A DNA stretch of 64,000 bases from Dreissena polymorpha (GCF_020536995.1 NW_026273341.1:248001-312000), one strand, 5' to 3'; shown: positions 44,920-57,020, numbered from the stretch's first letter. Notes: generated from the sequence alone by a model not told the origin. Made by a program: numbers and translations.

Positions 44920-47900
44920 ACGGAAAAAAACAACTGAGTATTAATGTTATAATGAAGATATAAGTCCATGAAGGAAAAATTGTGTCATCGAAAAATTCAA
45001 TTTTAATTTTTTTTTAATGTGTATTTCTGCTCAGTGTTTATAGTGTTTCAATTTATATTCAAAACGAATCTTAATCATACAAATAAATTAATTGGCGATA
45101 AACATGTACAGTCCGCTGAGATGACCAACTAATTGTATCCAGTCAGTCCACTTATTCAATCACTCCGGTCACTTGCAAATGACCCATATCGGAGATGCTG
45201 TATGCTTTTGCTGATAGACAAACCAGAGAAATGTTACCATTGGCCAACGTATATTGGATCAAAGCAGCAGTAAAGTTAGAACGTGAGAATATGACGGGTT
45301 GATAATGCAAACGACTCATATCATACATATGAAAGAACCACTAATAATATTTAATTATATATAACATATTTGCAAACATTCGTGAAATGGTTTAACTGAA
45401 ACTTTCTTCTTAAATACCTACAAAAAGGTGTTTATTTAAAGGAATAATTTAATTAATATAATTTTGCACCATAAGCATCACGTAGCATCAAACGTATTTG
45501 ATACGCATTCATATAACATATTGCTCATATAAATAGTAACACATTTGAGACGCGAGCGGGTGGTTATTCGTATTAGAAGGACCTAAATGATCATATTGGC
45601 CCATGGGCCGATTTTGTTATATCTAAAAATAATCTGATCGCGCGGCTTCAGCTGAATCTTCAGTTTAAGCCAACGTTGCAATATCGATTGTTACTGTATG
45701 GTATATTAGATTGACTACATTGTTCGAGCTTTAACAGGTGTCATAAAGTTAGTATATGACACGCTCACCTCAATTACAACTTAAATCCAGTGTTTAGATC
45801 TATAACCTATATTTTAGTGAAGAAATAACATAGGATGACATGGAATATAAACGATAACACACGACAGAGCTTGACCGGACGTATATTGTCGGCCCTAGCT
45901 GCTTATTCGCCTAAGGGCCGTTATGACCATAGCGGGTCGATTATTGACATCCGGCCCAACTTTTCCGTGTGCTTTAGTCTAAATACACAGAAATCCCTTG
46001 GTGTCTTAATTTTAGACAATATGTATGTTAATGATGCATTGTCACCATGTATTAATAACGTGTTGTCTGAAAGCATCGTGAGTTTCTATATTTGCCATAC
46101 CCATTGCCGTATTCATTATTCGGTTTTAATGTTCTCTTTAAAAACGGTCATGTGGTTGAGATCTCTTTCGACTGTAATTCAACTTCAGCCAACTAATTTA
46201 ACACCAATAATAACGACTTCATCCTGAATAACACTACAGTAAGCATTCCTACAATATCGAGTGTAAATGATATCGTTTAGCACCTTGTTGTCTTTATTGA
46301 ATAGGAAAAATGAATGACCGAACATAACTGTCGTTGAAATGCATTGGAGCTATGATTTTATTGAATTGAATTCATTTTTGTTATTCATATTAACGTATTA
46401 TAATGTAAACAGTTAATTTCCATAAGAGCTGCGCATCATTCTTACATTCCACCGATGTAATGTATTTTCCATAAACTTTGTAGGAGTTTGATTAATTACC
46501 TCTCCCACGAATATGTACTAAATGTTCATTCACTATCACAAAAACAAGATTTATTTAATGTCAGGTTTCTATCATCATCTACCCATTTTTCGGCACCTGA
46601 TAAAGCTCTTGGTGATACTTGTAAATCTGTATGTGTCTATGATAATGTGATAATACAATCGGTATGGACTTTAAAAAAACAAGAAAATTAAATCCTGTCA
46701 AACTATGATACCCACTAACGACATTAAATATGTTCGTTTTTACGAATTACGGTCATGCAAAAGAAGTGCGGCTCATTACGTCTACTCGCATAATGTAATA
46801 TATATATTTTGTTATCTTTGAAATCTGACTTAAAAATAATACACATTTTCGCACATTTTTCTTTAAACGAAAACAATTTTAAGTTTTTAATTATTATCTA
46901 TAAAAATATCGTAGAGACTTGGTGCGTGTGTCACTGGGCGATCATATTTCAAAGTGAGCGTGATCAATATTATCAAGGTAGAAATATCATACAGCCTTAG
47001 TAAACATATGAAAATATCGCGATGGCAACGTAAGCATCACTTATTCATTTGGGCATGTCATTCAGCGGTTAAGTTATTTAAATGCGATGTATATACCCTA
47101 CAGTAATTTATTTTAATAATTGCAAAACAATATTTGCACAGAACATGTCGTCTACAGACGTTAACATTCGCAATGATACGTTTTAACATTAACAGAGCAG
47201 ATCATATTTCATGTTTTATATATCTTTCATAGACGAGCAGAGCAATGTTTGCAAAATGTGTTGTCTTTATGGCCTTTAAGGGTCCCGTTTCCTTGGTGTT
47301 AAATGTTTTTACTCCATATAAATCTGCGGCAGTAAAACACGTTCGTACATTTTCCATTTTAATTTCGCTGAACAAGAATCTATAACATTGCGCTATTGTC
47401 AATACCATTATTAAGACTTGCCTACGTAAACATAAACTACATACAAAACAACGTATGTGCATTCTAAACATAGCAATATATCGCCCTCTGATAAAACACC
47501 CAGCTCTCCTTTCAAGGTTGAATTTCAGCCGAAATAATAACGGCAACAACACAGCATTAAACGCTAATTGAATGATATATATTCTTAATTATTATAATCA
47601 TGTTAGTATACTATGTCCATATTTTAAACACACCCTTTCTAATTTGGCAATACCAGCTTTACTACGAATGCCTATGTAAACCACGACATATATATCCCAA
47701 CAAAACGAATATATGTTTATGAAGATTGTAGTGAATATATTTTTTTACTTATTTGAAGTATATGTACCACCTTGTGACTGAATCTCAATATATAAAAGAT
47801 ATATTCATGAAGAATAAAAATGAAAACACACAGTGGAAACTCGTGTGCTGTGTCTACGTTCAACCACCCACGCGCCCATAGCACACACTAAAACAGATAT

Positions 47901-48290
47901 TGGTTCGCAAGTTTAAGTTTACATTTAATCAATCAGTCGGCATTTCGCAAAATTTAAACATGTAAATATAATAGTGTACCGCATGTAAAATTTCACAAAA
48001 TTCGACCTACAGTACATCGTCATTAACTCTATTAACGTGTTCAGGTCTGGCGTAGAATGACGGCATAGGATTATACTTCGTTGCCTGTTACGCTCGTTTC
48101 ATTTCCCAGACGCTCTGCAGCCAATTGTATAAACAATTTAACCACAAGGTAACCGCACAATCTCGGTAACCCCTATGGTTACCGCGTCTCGGCGGTTTGT
48201 ATAAAAAACGACGTTGACGTTAATCGCCCTATTACCGCGGTTATTTTTAACTCACCTCTACGAGCTGGGTTAGATGCTGGTTACCACACG
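44920..48290. other. intergenic, no gene supported
   Basis: The frames at 45835-46227 (130 residues) and 47202-47552 (minus, 116 residues) have no recognisable domain. The second contains an acceptor-like TTTTACTGCCGCAG, but no convincing exon. From about 48100 the base composition turns GC-richer (GGTAACCGC, GGTTACCGCG), which may mark the left part of the Harbinger element that follows. Confidence 0.35.
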
Positions 48291-49347
48291 GACTACTGAC
48301 CAACATGGCGGAGGTTCTCTTTTTTAGACACAGACAATAGCGACGATTTCGACGATTTGACTTACAAACGAATGGACTTGATGACGACGAACTGTGCCGA
48401 AGGTATAATTTTCTGCCCAGAGCCTAGACAGACGTGTCGACCTCTTGGACCCTATTTTACGACGACAGACGCGACGAAACAGGTCTTTGTCAACACGACA
48501 GAAGTTACTTATAACTCTTCGATTCTTGGCTACTGGGAATTTTCTTCAGGTTATCGGCGACACCTTCGGCGTTGACATAGCTACTGTTTCTCGGGTTATT
48601 ACCGCTGTCGTTGACGCTATTTTCGAACTGAAGGACCGTTTCATTAAATTTCCGACCAGCGACGAAGACCGACGCCGAGCGACTAATGACTTCTTCCGGG
48701 TTCGGGGATTGCCTTGCGTCATTGGTTGTATAGACGGAACCCACATCCGTCTTCTTTCACCCGGGCAGCCCGACGAAGCAGCGTACGTCAACAGGGAACA
48801 CTATCACTCGATCAACGTACAGGCAACTTGTGATAGAGACGGTAAGCCTATTTGTATCATAGATCTCCAGGAAAAACTGCGTTAATGTTTAAATTATTCT
48901 TATTCAAAACACGGAGTTCATATTTCATTATTTTAATGATGTTCACAAGGCAAACATTTCGTCTTAATATATTAAACAATCCACCATAAAACGAAATGAT
49001 CGCATCATTTGTCAATAAGAAATCATACTATTCACTTTGAACATAAATGACTGCTGTCCATGTGCACATCCACGTTTATTTAACTCCGTTTCCTTTCCTA
49101 TACAAATGCGACTATATCTGCAACTTAACGTGTGTACACTGGCTAAATCCACTTAGTTTTCTCTGAATGCATATTCAAAAATATGTACAACACAGTTCGT
49201 GTACATTGTAATTTTGGACATTGAGGTTCCCTATGCGGTACCTACTGAAAAATCTTTTACTGACCCATATGTATAATGTTTAAATATTGAAAGCTAAGGT
49301 TTAGTTTGATAATTTGATTGTTTATTATCAGTGGAGGTAGATATTAC

Positions 49348-49503
49348 TGTAGTGTTGTGTGTAAATGAATAGTTGAACGTAACCTGTGGTGTTTTGTACG
49401 ACTAAGAGTTTTGGTAATGAACGCTTTCTGGTAGCATGGTCTTGTTGTCTTTAAACCCGTAATTGGCCATTTATAACGTGCTTGTTCGAGCTACAACACT
49501 AAA
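49348..49503 (+). repeat. 5' LTR of the whole-looking gypsy element
   Basis: It starts TGTAGTGTTGTGTG and ends CTACAACACTAAA; TAGTGTTG and CAACACTA are short inverted terminal words. The exact 3' edge is set by matching the target duplication after the other LTR. Confidence 0.9.
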
Positions 49504-49515
49504 CTGGCGACGAGG

Positions 49516-52500
49516 ATGGCCAACCTTCCTCCATTTCCTTCGTTCAACATCCATGACAGCGGCGACACGTCAAATTCTTCGTCAAATTCAGCCGGCGTAC
49601 GGTGGCGTAAGTGGACGGAAAAATTAGACAATTTAATCTGTGCACTGGACATTGATATTGACAAGCGCAAAAAGGCTCTCCTTCTGCATTACTGTGGCGA
49701 AGAGTGTTTCGACATATATGACTCGTTCACTGATGAACAAAAAGGGGTAGGTTCTACTAAAACTGTACAGAATGAAAACGGTGATAACATAGAAACCCCT
49801 GACGAATATGGAAAATGGTGTTCCTCATTCAAAAACTATTTCACTCCGAAACAGAATCTTACCTACGAAATCTATAAGTTTAGGCAGTCGAAACAAGAAT
49901 CTGGTGAGTCGATCGACACCTTTTACACAAGGCTAAGAACCCTTGCAGCGACATGTGAATTTCACAACAAGGACACTGAGATCCTTAACCAAGTTATACA
50001 AGGATGCACGTCTACACGCATCAGACGTCGAGCTCTGCGAGATAACTTTACTCTTGACAGACTTATTGAAGAGGCTCGCGCATTGGAGGTTTCCGAGGTT
50101 AGAGCGTCTGACATGGAGGGACGGCAAGCAGCTAACGCTAACGCTATCCACACTATCCCTGGTGGTTCGCGTGGTCGTGGTGTATCTTCGCGTGGTCGTG
50201 GTGTGTCTTCGCGTGGTCGTGGTGTGTCTTCGAGTGGTCGTAGTGTATCTTCACGAGGTCGTAGTTCCTACAACAACCCATCCCAGGCATCAAGAACTGG
50301 CACTGACTGTCGTAACTGTGGTGGCAAACATGTAGACCGGAAGTGTCCGGCATTTGGGAAGAAGTGTCATCATTGTGGCAAATTAAATCATTTTCAAACA
50401 GTTTGCAGATCAAGATTACAACATGTGAACTATACAGAAGCCAGTACTTCAGAAGCTACACAAAATAGTTCTAGTGATGAATCTGTATTTAACCTTTGTT
50501 GTACAAATTCTAGCATACCCTCTGTTTGTGTTAATATTTTTAACAGTGATGTTAAATTTTTGATTGATACTGGTTCTAGTGTAAATATAATGAATGAAAA
50601 TATTTACAATAACATGGGCAGCAAACCTTCTCTTCAACAGCCTGTACCATTGATTTTTGCATACGGTGCATCTCAACCTTTAGATGTTAAGGGTTATTTT
50701 AGAACAACCATCAATTATAAGGGTAAAACAGTTACTGCTGACATGTATGTTGTAGGTAACACTGACTCTGGGCAGTCCAGCTGTCTCCTTGGGGCCAAAA
50801 CTGCTCAAGCTCTGGATATTGTTCAGTTTGCATTTTCTTCGTTTGCAGCTTCAAGTTCTATTCCAGATCAGTACCCTTCTCTGTTTGATGGCAAGATGGG
50901 CAAGATAGAGGGCATCTCTGTGAAACTGCACATTGATCATGATGTTCCCCCAGTGACACAGCGTCATAGGCGAATTCCATTCCATGTACGCAAAGATGTT
51001 GAGGCTGAACTCAAGCGTCTTGAAGACCTTGATGTTATTGAGCCTATTTCAGGTCCCACACCCTGGGTAAGCCCCGTTGTAGTTGTCCCCAAAAAGTCAA
51101 AAGGTGTTCGTGTTTGCATTGACATGCGTGAGGCTAACAAGGCTATCTCTAGGGAGAAACACCCTATGCCAACTGTGGAAGAACTTATGTCAGATTTGAA
51201 TAGTTCTACAGTATTCAGCAAACTTGATCTGTCCAACGCATATCACCAACTTGAACTTGATGAGTCCAGCAGGTACATCACTACTTTTGTCACTCATGTT
51301 GGTTTACGGCGCTACAAACGTCTATTGTTTGGTGTGAATGCTGCATCTGAAATTTTCCAGAAGACGGTTGCAGACCTCCTTGCTGACATCCCTGGTGCAA
51401 AGAACTTGGCAGACGACATCATTATTCATGGTAAATCTCAGTCAGATCATGATCGAGCACTTAGCCTTACATTGGAGCGACTGAACAGATGTGGTGCCAA
51501 ACTCAACAGAGATAAATGTGTCTTTTCTGTAAACAAAATCTCTTTCTTTGGCCATGTTTTCAGCGATACAGGTGTTTCGGCTGATCCAGAAAAAATTAAG
51601 GCTATTGTAGGTCACTCAGCTCCTCAAAACCCAGCTGAAATAAGATCTTTCCTTGGCATGACGCAGTATGTTTCTCGATACATACCTCACTATGCAACCA
51701 TGACTGAGCCACTCAGACGTCTCACTAGGCAAGATGTTCCTTGGGATTGGTCAAGTGATGCCCAAAATGCTTTTGATAGTTTGCGATCTGCTCTGTCTAG
51801 TACTAAGGTGATGGCTTACTTTGACCAGAACAAGTCAACTGAGGTTCTTGTTGATGCATCCCCTGTTGGAGTCGGAGCGATTCTCACTCAGGAAGGTAGA
51901 GTTATATGTTACGGAAGCCGTGCACTCACAGACGTGGAACAGCGATATTCACAAACAGATCGTGAGATGTTAGCTGTTGTTTATGGTGTTGAGCACTTCC
52001 ATCTGTATCTCTTTGCTTCTGAATTCAAGGTGATCACAGATCACAAACCCCTTCTAGGTCTTGTGAACAGTCGTAAACCTGCTTCTGCGCGCATTGAGAG
52101 ATGGCGTCTTCGGTTGATGCCGTATCAGTTCACACTCGAGTATCGTCCAGGTAAAGATGACCTGAATCCTGCTGACTATATGAGCAGGCACCCATTCACG
52201 AAGCCAAAACGTGATAATGCAGCTGAGGCTCATGTTGCTTTTATTGTCCAGAAGGCAGTACCGAAAGCTATGTCCTTACAGGAGATTCAAACCGCAACCA
52301 GAGAGGATGCTACACTGCAGAAAGTTATGACAGCCATTCAGTCCGGCAACTGGTCTAACTCCGATTGTACGTCCTTTGTCAGGTTTCGAGATGAGTTTTC
52401 GATAGTAGATGGTGTTATTTTGCGTGACCACCGCATTGTTGTTCCCACTTCCTTGCAGCAGCATGTTGTCGAAATTGCTCACCATATCCACCAAGGCATG

Positions 52501-53616
52501 GTTAAGACAAAGCAACTAGTTAGGGAGAAGGTGTGGTTCCCCGGCATTGATAAGATGGTTGAGGATGCGGTTAGATCTTGTATCCCATGTCAGGCTTCAT
52601 ATCCCGGTCCAAACAAACGAGAACCTATCTGTCCTACAAAGCTTCCTTCTAAGCCATGGGAAGAAGTTGCTGTTGACTTTGCAGGTCCTTTCCCATCTGG
52701 CCAATACTTGCTTGTTGTAATGGATGAACACAGCCGGTTCCCAGAAGTGGAGATTGTTTATTCGACAGCTGCCAGAGTTGTTGTACCTAGATTGAAGTCT
52801 ATCTTTGCTCGACAAGGATTTCCCTCTGTCCTGAAGTCAGACAATGGTCCTCCATTTCAGGGACAGGAATTTGCAGAGTTTGCTTCTACTTGTGGGTTCA
52901 AACACCGAAGAATTACTCCTCTTTGGCCTGAGGCCAACGGAACTGTAGAAAGGTTTATGGCCACACTTAACAAGTTTGTTAGGGCTGCAGTTGCTGCGAA
53001 CCGTGATTGGAGAGATGAACTTCATGATTTTCTAATGCACTATAGAGCAACTCCCCATGCATCCACTCAGATATCCCCCTTTGAAGCCCTTGTTGGGAGA
53101 AAGATGAGTATGGGACTACCTGAAATCTCAAAGCCTGTCTATCCTGTTTCTGTCTCTACTCGTTTGGCGATGAAACAGTATGCAGACAGCAGACGTCACA
53201 CAAGTCCGTGTACATTGATAGCAGGTGACCAGGTGCTGGTCAAACAGCGTAAGGTTGACAAACTTACACCTCCATATAACCCTGACCCTTACACAGTCAA
53301 AGAGAGACGTGGAAGCATGGTTATCGCTGATAGGAATGGTCATACCATTACTCGCAATTCCTCACATTTCAGACCTGTTAATGCTAGTATTCCTGATCCT
53401 GATCCTGATCCTGAGGGTGAACCTGAAAGCATTGTTGAATGTCCAGTCCCTCAGTTACCTGACCTTGGTTCGAGTCAATCTGATTTGTCTCCTACAATGA
53501 CTCCTGTTCCCTTGCGCAGAAATCCACCTAGAGCAGCGGGAATGCCTAAGAGACTCTGTGATTTTGAACTGACAAAGGTTAGCAGTGTCTGTTTTATTCA
53601 AGATCATGGTATTTGA
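49516..53616 (+). CDS. gag-pol polyprotein of the Ty3/gypsy element
   Basis: A single frame of 1366 codons starts at the ATG 12 bases after the 5' LTR. Parts in order, with rough residues: gag matrix/capsid-like region 1-215; a Ser-Arg-Gly repeat tract 216-250; two CCHC-type knuckles (CRNCGGKHVDRKC and CHHCGKLNHFQTVC) 265-297; aspartic protease with FLIDTGSSV near 350; reverse transcriptase 470-650 with NLADDIII near 631; RNase H with EVLVDASPVGVGAIL near 778; integrase zinc motif (HHIHQG...CIPC) 988-1025 and core Asp-Asp-Glu at about 1052, 1106 and 1143. Gag and pol share one frame, which is usual for part of this family, so no frameshift is needed. The product would form cytoplasmic particles and integrate cDNA into host chromosomes. 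Codon use is less AT-rich than the flanks. Confidence 0.92.
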   Translation: MANLPPFPSFNIHDSGDTSNSSSNSAGVRWRKWTEKLDNLICALDIDIDKRKKALLLHYCGEECFDIYDSFTDEQKGVGSTKTVQNENGDNIETPDEYGKWCSSFKNYFTPKQNLTYEIYKFRQSKQESGESIDTFYTRLRTLAATCEFHNKDTEILNQVIQGCTSTRIRRRALRDNFTLDRLIEEARALEVSEVRASDMEGRQAANANAIHTIPGGSRGRGVSSRGRGVSSRGRGVSSSGRSVSSRGRSSYNNPSQASRTGTDCRNCGGKHVDRKCPAFGKKCHHCGKLNHFQTVCRSRLQHVNYTEASTSEATQNSSSDESVFNLCCTNSSIPSVCVNIFNSDVKFLIDTGSSVNIMNENIYNNMGSKPSLQQPVPLIFAYGASQPLDVKGYFRTTINYKGKTVTADMYVVGNTDSGQSSCLLGAKTAQALDIVQFAFSSFAASSSIPDQYPSLFDGKMGKIEGISVKLHIDHDVPPVTQRHRRIPFHVRKDVEAELKRLEDLDVIEPISGPTPWVSPVVVVPKKSKGVRVCIDMREANKAISREKHPMPTVEELMSDLNSSTVFSKLDLSNAYHQLELDESSRYITTFVTHVGLRRYKRLLFGVNAASEIFQKTVADLLADIPGAKNLADDIIIHGKSQSDHDRALSLTLERLNRCGAKLNRDKCVFSVNKISFFGHVFSDTGVSADPEKIKAIVGHSAPQNPAEIRSFLGMTQYVSRYIPHYATMTEPLRRLTRQDVPWDWSSDAQNAFDSLRSALSSTKVMAYFDQNKSTEVLVDASPVGVGAILTQEGRVICYGSRALTDVEQRYSQTDREMLAVVYGVEHFHLYLFASEFKVITDHKPLLGLVNSRKPASARIERWRLRLMPYQFTLEYRPGKDDLNPADYMSRHPFTKPKRDNAAEAHVAFIVQKAVPKAMSLQEIQTATREDATLQKVMTAIQSGNWSNSDCTSFVRFRDEFSIVDGVILRDHRIVVPTSLQQHVVEIAHHIHQGMVKTKQLVREKVWFPGIDKMVEDAVRSCIPCQASYPGPNKREPICPTKLPSKPWEEVAVDFAGPFPSGQYLLVVMDEHSRFPEVEIVYSTAARVVVPRLKSIFARQGFPSVLKSDNGPPFQGQEFAEFASTCGFKHRRITPLWPEANGTVERFMATLNKFVRAAVAANRDWRDELHDFLMHYRATPHASTQISPFEALVGRKMSMGLPEISKPVYPVSVSTRLAMKQYADSRRHTSPCTLIAGDQVLVKQRKVDKLTPPYNPDPYTVKERRGSMVIADRNGHTITRNSSHFRPVNASIPDPDPDPEGEPESIVECPVPQLPDLGSSQSDLSPTMTPVPLRRNPPRAAGMPKRLCDFELTKVSSVCFIQDHGI

Positions 53617-54190
53617 AAAATCATTGGAAGTTTTGATATAAGTTTAATTTTTGTTTAAATTGTTAACATTGTTAAATGATTGTTTTATCAATGTAAAATA
53701 ATAATCATTTTACGCCATGATCATTTATAGGCAATGACAAGCTATTAAACTTAAGACATTAGGATTAAGTTAATAACTTTATATTGTTGTATAATAATTA
53801 AACAAAGTATCAAAAGGATTTCCCATTAAGCATATGGCTGCTAATGTTTACTGTCTAGTCAAGTAATCTTTGATTATATGCCTGAACCATGAGTGTATGT
53901 TGAATGTGAGTTGTTTATTATTACCATTATGACTTACCTCCCACATAAATACTTATGCTTTGAACAATTGTGTGAAACTTTAGATTTCCTTGATATGTTT
54001 AAGTAAAGAAACTTTTATCAGAGTTATTATGAGAGTGGAGATTTGATTAATCTATAAGGACTGTGAAGTTTTGTGTTTTATTTACATGGACATTGAAACA
54101 AATTACTTTGATTACTTATTCTTTTAAAATGTTGCTCAGTAATTTGTTTAATTTAACTTTATGCAGTTTTTCTTTAAAGGTGGGGAGGAA
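53617..54190 (+). other. 3' untranslated region of the gypsy element
   Basis: This AT-rich stretch between the gag-pol stop and the 3' LTR contains no second ORF, so there is no sign of an envelope gene. It ends in the purine tract just before the LTR. Confidence 0.7.
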
Positions 54191-54346
54191 TGTAGTGTTG
54201 TGTGTAAATGAATAGTTGAATGTAACCTGTGGTGTTTTGTACGACTAAGAGTTTTGGTAATGAACGCTTTCTGGTAGCATGGTCTTGTTGTCTTTAAACC
54301 CGTAATTGGCCATTTATAACGTGCTTGTACGAGCTACAACACTAAA
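54191..54346 (+). repeat. 3' LTR of the whole-looking gypsy element
   Basis: Matches the 5' LTR over 156 bases with two differences (GAATGTAACC against GAACGTAACC, and TTGTACGAG against TTGTTCGAG). It is preceded by a purine tract and followed by ATTAC. Confidence 0.9.
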
Positions 54347-54354
54347 ATTACAAT

Positions 54355-55210
54355 ATGTTTATATTGCAAATGTGTATTAACTAAGACAATTTATATTTAA
54401 GAATTGAATTATAGTTAAATTATGATGTATACAAAATATGATATTTAAATTTGGACAAAAATCTTCACTGAACATTGAAATAACTTTTTGTGTCTTTGAA
54501 CAAGACATAAAAATAAAATTTCCCAAGAAAAGGAAATTACACATTTTGTAAGTGTTATCTCTGAATATTCTTAGCACATTATACATTTAATTTGTTTCAT
54601 CTAATTTGTTATTGAGAAAGATTATATAAGATTATTATTGGTCGCATACAAGTGCATGTAAAGCACTATTATCATTGAGTTGTGTATGTTTTCAGAACAC
54701 AAATAATTAGTTGTTTATTTCTATGCTGATAGAAATATAAAATTAATTATTTGTTTTCTAAAAGAATTCTAACAGTTAAGACTACTGCAAAGCTGCTTCA
54801 CATTTAAAACAACATTATTTTCTCTTTTTTAACTCAAGATAATTTTCTAAAAATAGTTCATCTATTGTAAATCAGAACTGATGCAGTAATAGTAAGGACA
54901 TCCATTAAATTTAACAATAGATTTTAATGTTAAAAAATCTTAAGTTACATATTTACAAATTGGAAATCAAATAAATTTTACATGTTTTCATTATTAATTA
55001 TTAAAATATTGTTAATTTTGTTATCTGTTAACAGAATCTATCAACGGACATTGCTATATTTAATCTACTTATAACGACTTCAGCTAAAAATAAAATTCAC
55101 ATCAAATTTTTAGCATAATTAAACAAAATAACAACCCTGAGATTCCTATGTAAATTAATTATGATACACCGAATAAAATGTTTAGCTCATGATTTAAATC
55201 CATTCTCTAT
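54355..55210. other. remainder of Harbinger intron 1
   Basis: AT-rich sequence between the retroelement and transposase exon 2. The minus frame at 54377-54586 has no recognisable content. Confidence 0.6.
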
Positions 55211-56689
55211 CGGGGAATTTTACAAGCATGAATGCCTGCTGGCCAAGAAGCTACCACGATGCCCACGTGTTCAGAATGTCAAACATTGCCAGACATTTAG
55301 AAGCAAATCATAAAGGTACATTTATAAAAATTGTATCACCAATTATAATTTTGAACATTATTTTTGTTGTTTTCCAAGAGCTTCAGTGGTATGTTGATGT
55401 TGTGAATTTCATACACTCCTTGTCTGTTATAATAAAGTAAAGATAGACTGTGATGTACTTAATCCTGAAATACATCATATCTTATAGTAATACTATTTTA
55501 TTTTATAATTTAAAATCAAATAAATTATTAAAATTGTTTGATAAATAGGTATTTGTTTTGATATTTGTGATTTGCTTTATATATGTTACTTGCAGATCCT
55601 GGACGTGGTTTGTTGTTAGGCGACAGCGGATATCAATGTCGACCATTCCTAATGACACCCATATTGCATCCAAGTAAGATCAGTTGTGATTTTAAAAATC
55701 ATAATTTGTTAAAACCAGTTTATTTTAAAAAAAACTTTCTATTTTTGGTATAATTTGCAAAATAATCTTGTAAAAAATGATTTTAATTATATCAATAATA
55801 TGATTATTTATTACATACTCATTAAGATATAACCTGTAATAATTATTAGATAAAAAATTGCTAAATAAAATAATAACTACATAAATACTAATATGCTGTT
55901 TAAAAAAAGGTTAAATTAAAAAATGAGTAATTATTATGAGCATGATATAATAATCATTATTGTCACCATTATCACAGGAAATGAAGCCGAGGTGCGGTAT
56001 AACCAGGCACACACGAGCACGAGAAATATTATTGAGAGGTGCTTTGGGGTTGGAAGCGAGCCTTCCATATACTGCATGTGGAAGTAAATTGAATATTTGA
56101 TTAAATAATAATAAATTTAAAAAATGAATGAATAGCATATGTTTTCAATATGTCACAGTTTGACATCTTCTATATGTCCGTTTTTACCTATATTGAATTT
56201 TCATGCGCCGTTCCATAGTTAAAGTGCACGCGAACGTTTTATTGTCATCGCGCATGCGCCGACTTTTCTGTTTGTCCTCGTTTGTCTTTGTCATGGTGAT
56301 TTGTCATTGTGTCGTCTGCTGTTGTTGGGTGAATCGGAATACTTCGGATTTATACATTTAACAATGTATATCTACGAGGTCGGTCGAGGCTATCCAACTG
56401 CTGCACGTGCTTTCATGTGAGCACTGTTTACCGTATCCGTCCAATTGTTTGTTATGTTTTATGTTTGAATGAAAGAAATATTGAGGGAAAGGTTCCTTTT
56501 GGGTTGTTCGTTCACCCTTTTTTCCTTCCCCGCCAAATTCCTTCGTCCCTCACAACCCTTCAGAACTTTCACAAGTTAAGAGGTTTAGAAATCTGTTACT
56601 CTTTATATTAAATATACAGGAGATTTATTATTATTAAATAAACGGACACTGTGGCCCGTTTTATACGGATAAATATAAGTAAGAACCTA

Positions 56690-57020
56690 TGCCAGGACTT
56701 AGTTGATCATATATAACACCCCTGTGACATTGGGTGCCATTGGGGTTTCCGTTGGGCCCTAGTGTCAGGGCGGCAAGATCGCCGCCACCGAGGATCGGGC
56801 CGGACAGACGTCGGTCCGGAGGATGCCTCAAGGCTGAGGCTGAAGAAACCAGGCTAAGTTTTTTTGTGGCGTTTTTCTGGACTTTGATCTGGGTACCAGC
56901 GGATGCAGATCCATAGGCGTACGCAGGTTTGAGCAGAAATCGGCGCAAGATAGAAGTCCGTATTTGGAGATACGGAAGAGCGAGTTCGAGATTTCACGAA
57001 GTCAGGTTCGTTGCAATATC
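56690..57020 (+). other. GC-rich 5' leader stretch of the second gypsy element
   Basis: An unusually GC-rich stretch for this window, with GATCGGGCCGGACAGACGTC and inverted GGCCGGAC / GTCGGTCCGG words. It lies between the left LTR start and the gag-like region. The short frames on both strands are not coding-like. It could be structured leader RNA or a small insertion. Confidence 0.4.

Larger units (their letters stand above)
49343..54351 (+). mobile_element. Ty3/gypsy LTR retrotransposon, looks whole
   Basis: Two direct 156-bp LTRs (49348-49503 and 54191-54346) enclose one long gag-pol frame. The 5-bp target duplication ATTAC (49343-49347 and 54347-54351) is intact on both sides. LTRs differ at only two of 156 positions, so insertion was recent on an evolutionary scale. 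A purine tract (AAAGGTGGGGAGGAA) abuts the 3' LTR, and CTGGCGACGAGG follows the 5' LTR at the primer-site position. It lies in intron 1 of the Harbinger-type gene, in the same orientation. The integrase and RT resemble the K02A2.6-like group of invertebrate Ty3/gypsy elements. I see no break in it. Confidence 0.92.
48304..56092 (+). pseudogene. Harbinger/HARBI1-type transposase, four exons, split by a retroelement
   Basis: Exon 1 (ATG at 48304 to 48841) holds RSLSTRQKLLITLRFLATGN, a helix-turn-helix-like stretch (GDTFGVDIATVSRVI) and the first catalytic Asp in IGCIDGTHI; it ends at a GTAAGC donor. Exon 2 (about 55214-55315) has WPRSYHDAHVFRMSN with the second Asp. Exon 3 (55596-55673) has GLLLGDSGYQCRPFLMTP. 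Exon 4 (from 55978) has EVRYNQAHTSTRNIIERCFG with the catalytic Glu. Phases are 1-1-1 across all junctions. This is the DDE_Tnp_4 order of PIF/Harbinger transposases. Defects: the N-terminal part of exon 1 changes frame twice (before LDDDELCRRYNF and before SLDRRVDLLDP), the exon 2 acceptor lacks AG (ATCGG where ATCAG is expected), and one T is missing after CFGV in exon 4. Further C-terminal exons were not found. It is a dead transposase copy, not a domesticated gene. Confidence 0.75.

Noticed and set aside
45835-46227. 130-residue frame
   Set aside because: No recognisable motif, no splice signals, and composition typical of chance frames in this DNA.
47202-47552. 116-residue minus-strand frame with an internal acceptor-like site
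   Set aside because: Cysteines and a hydrophobic patch hint at a secreted exon, but frame, start and donor do not combine into a credible exon.
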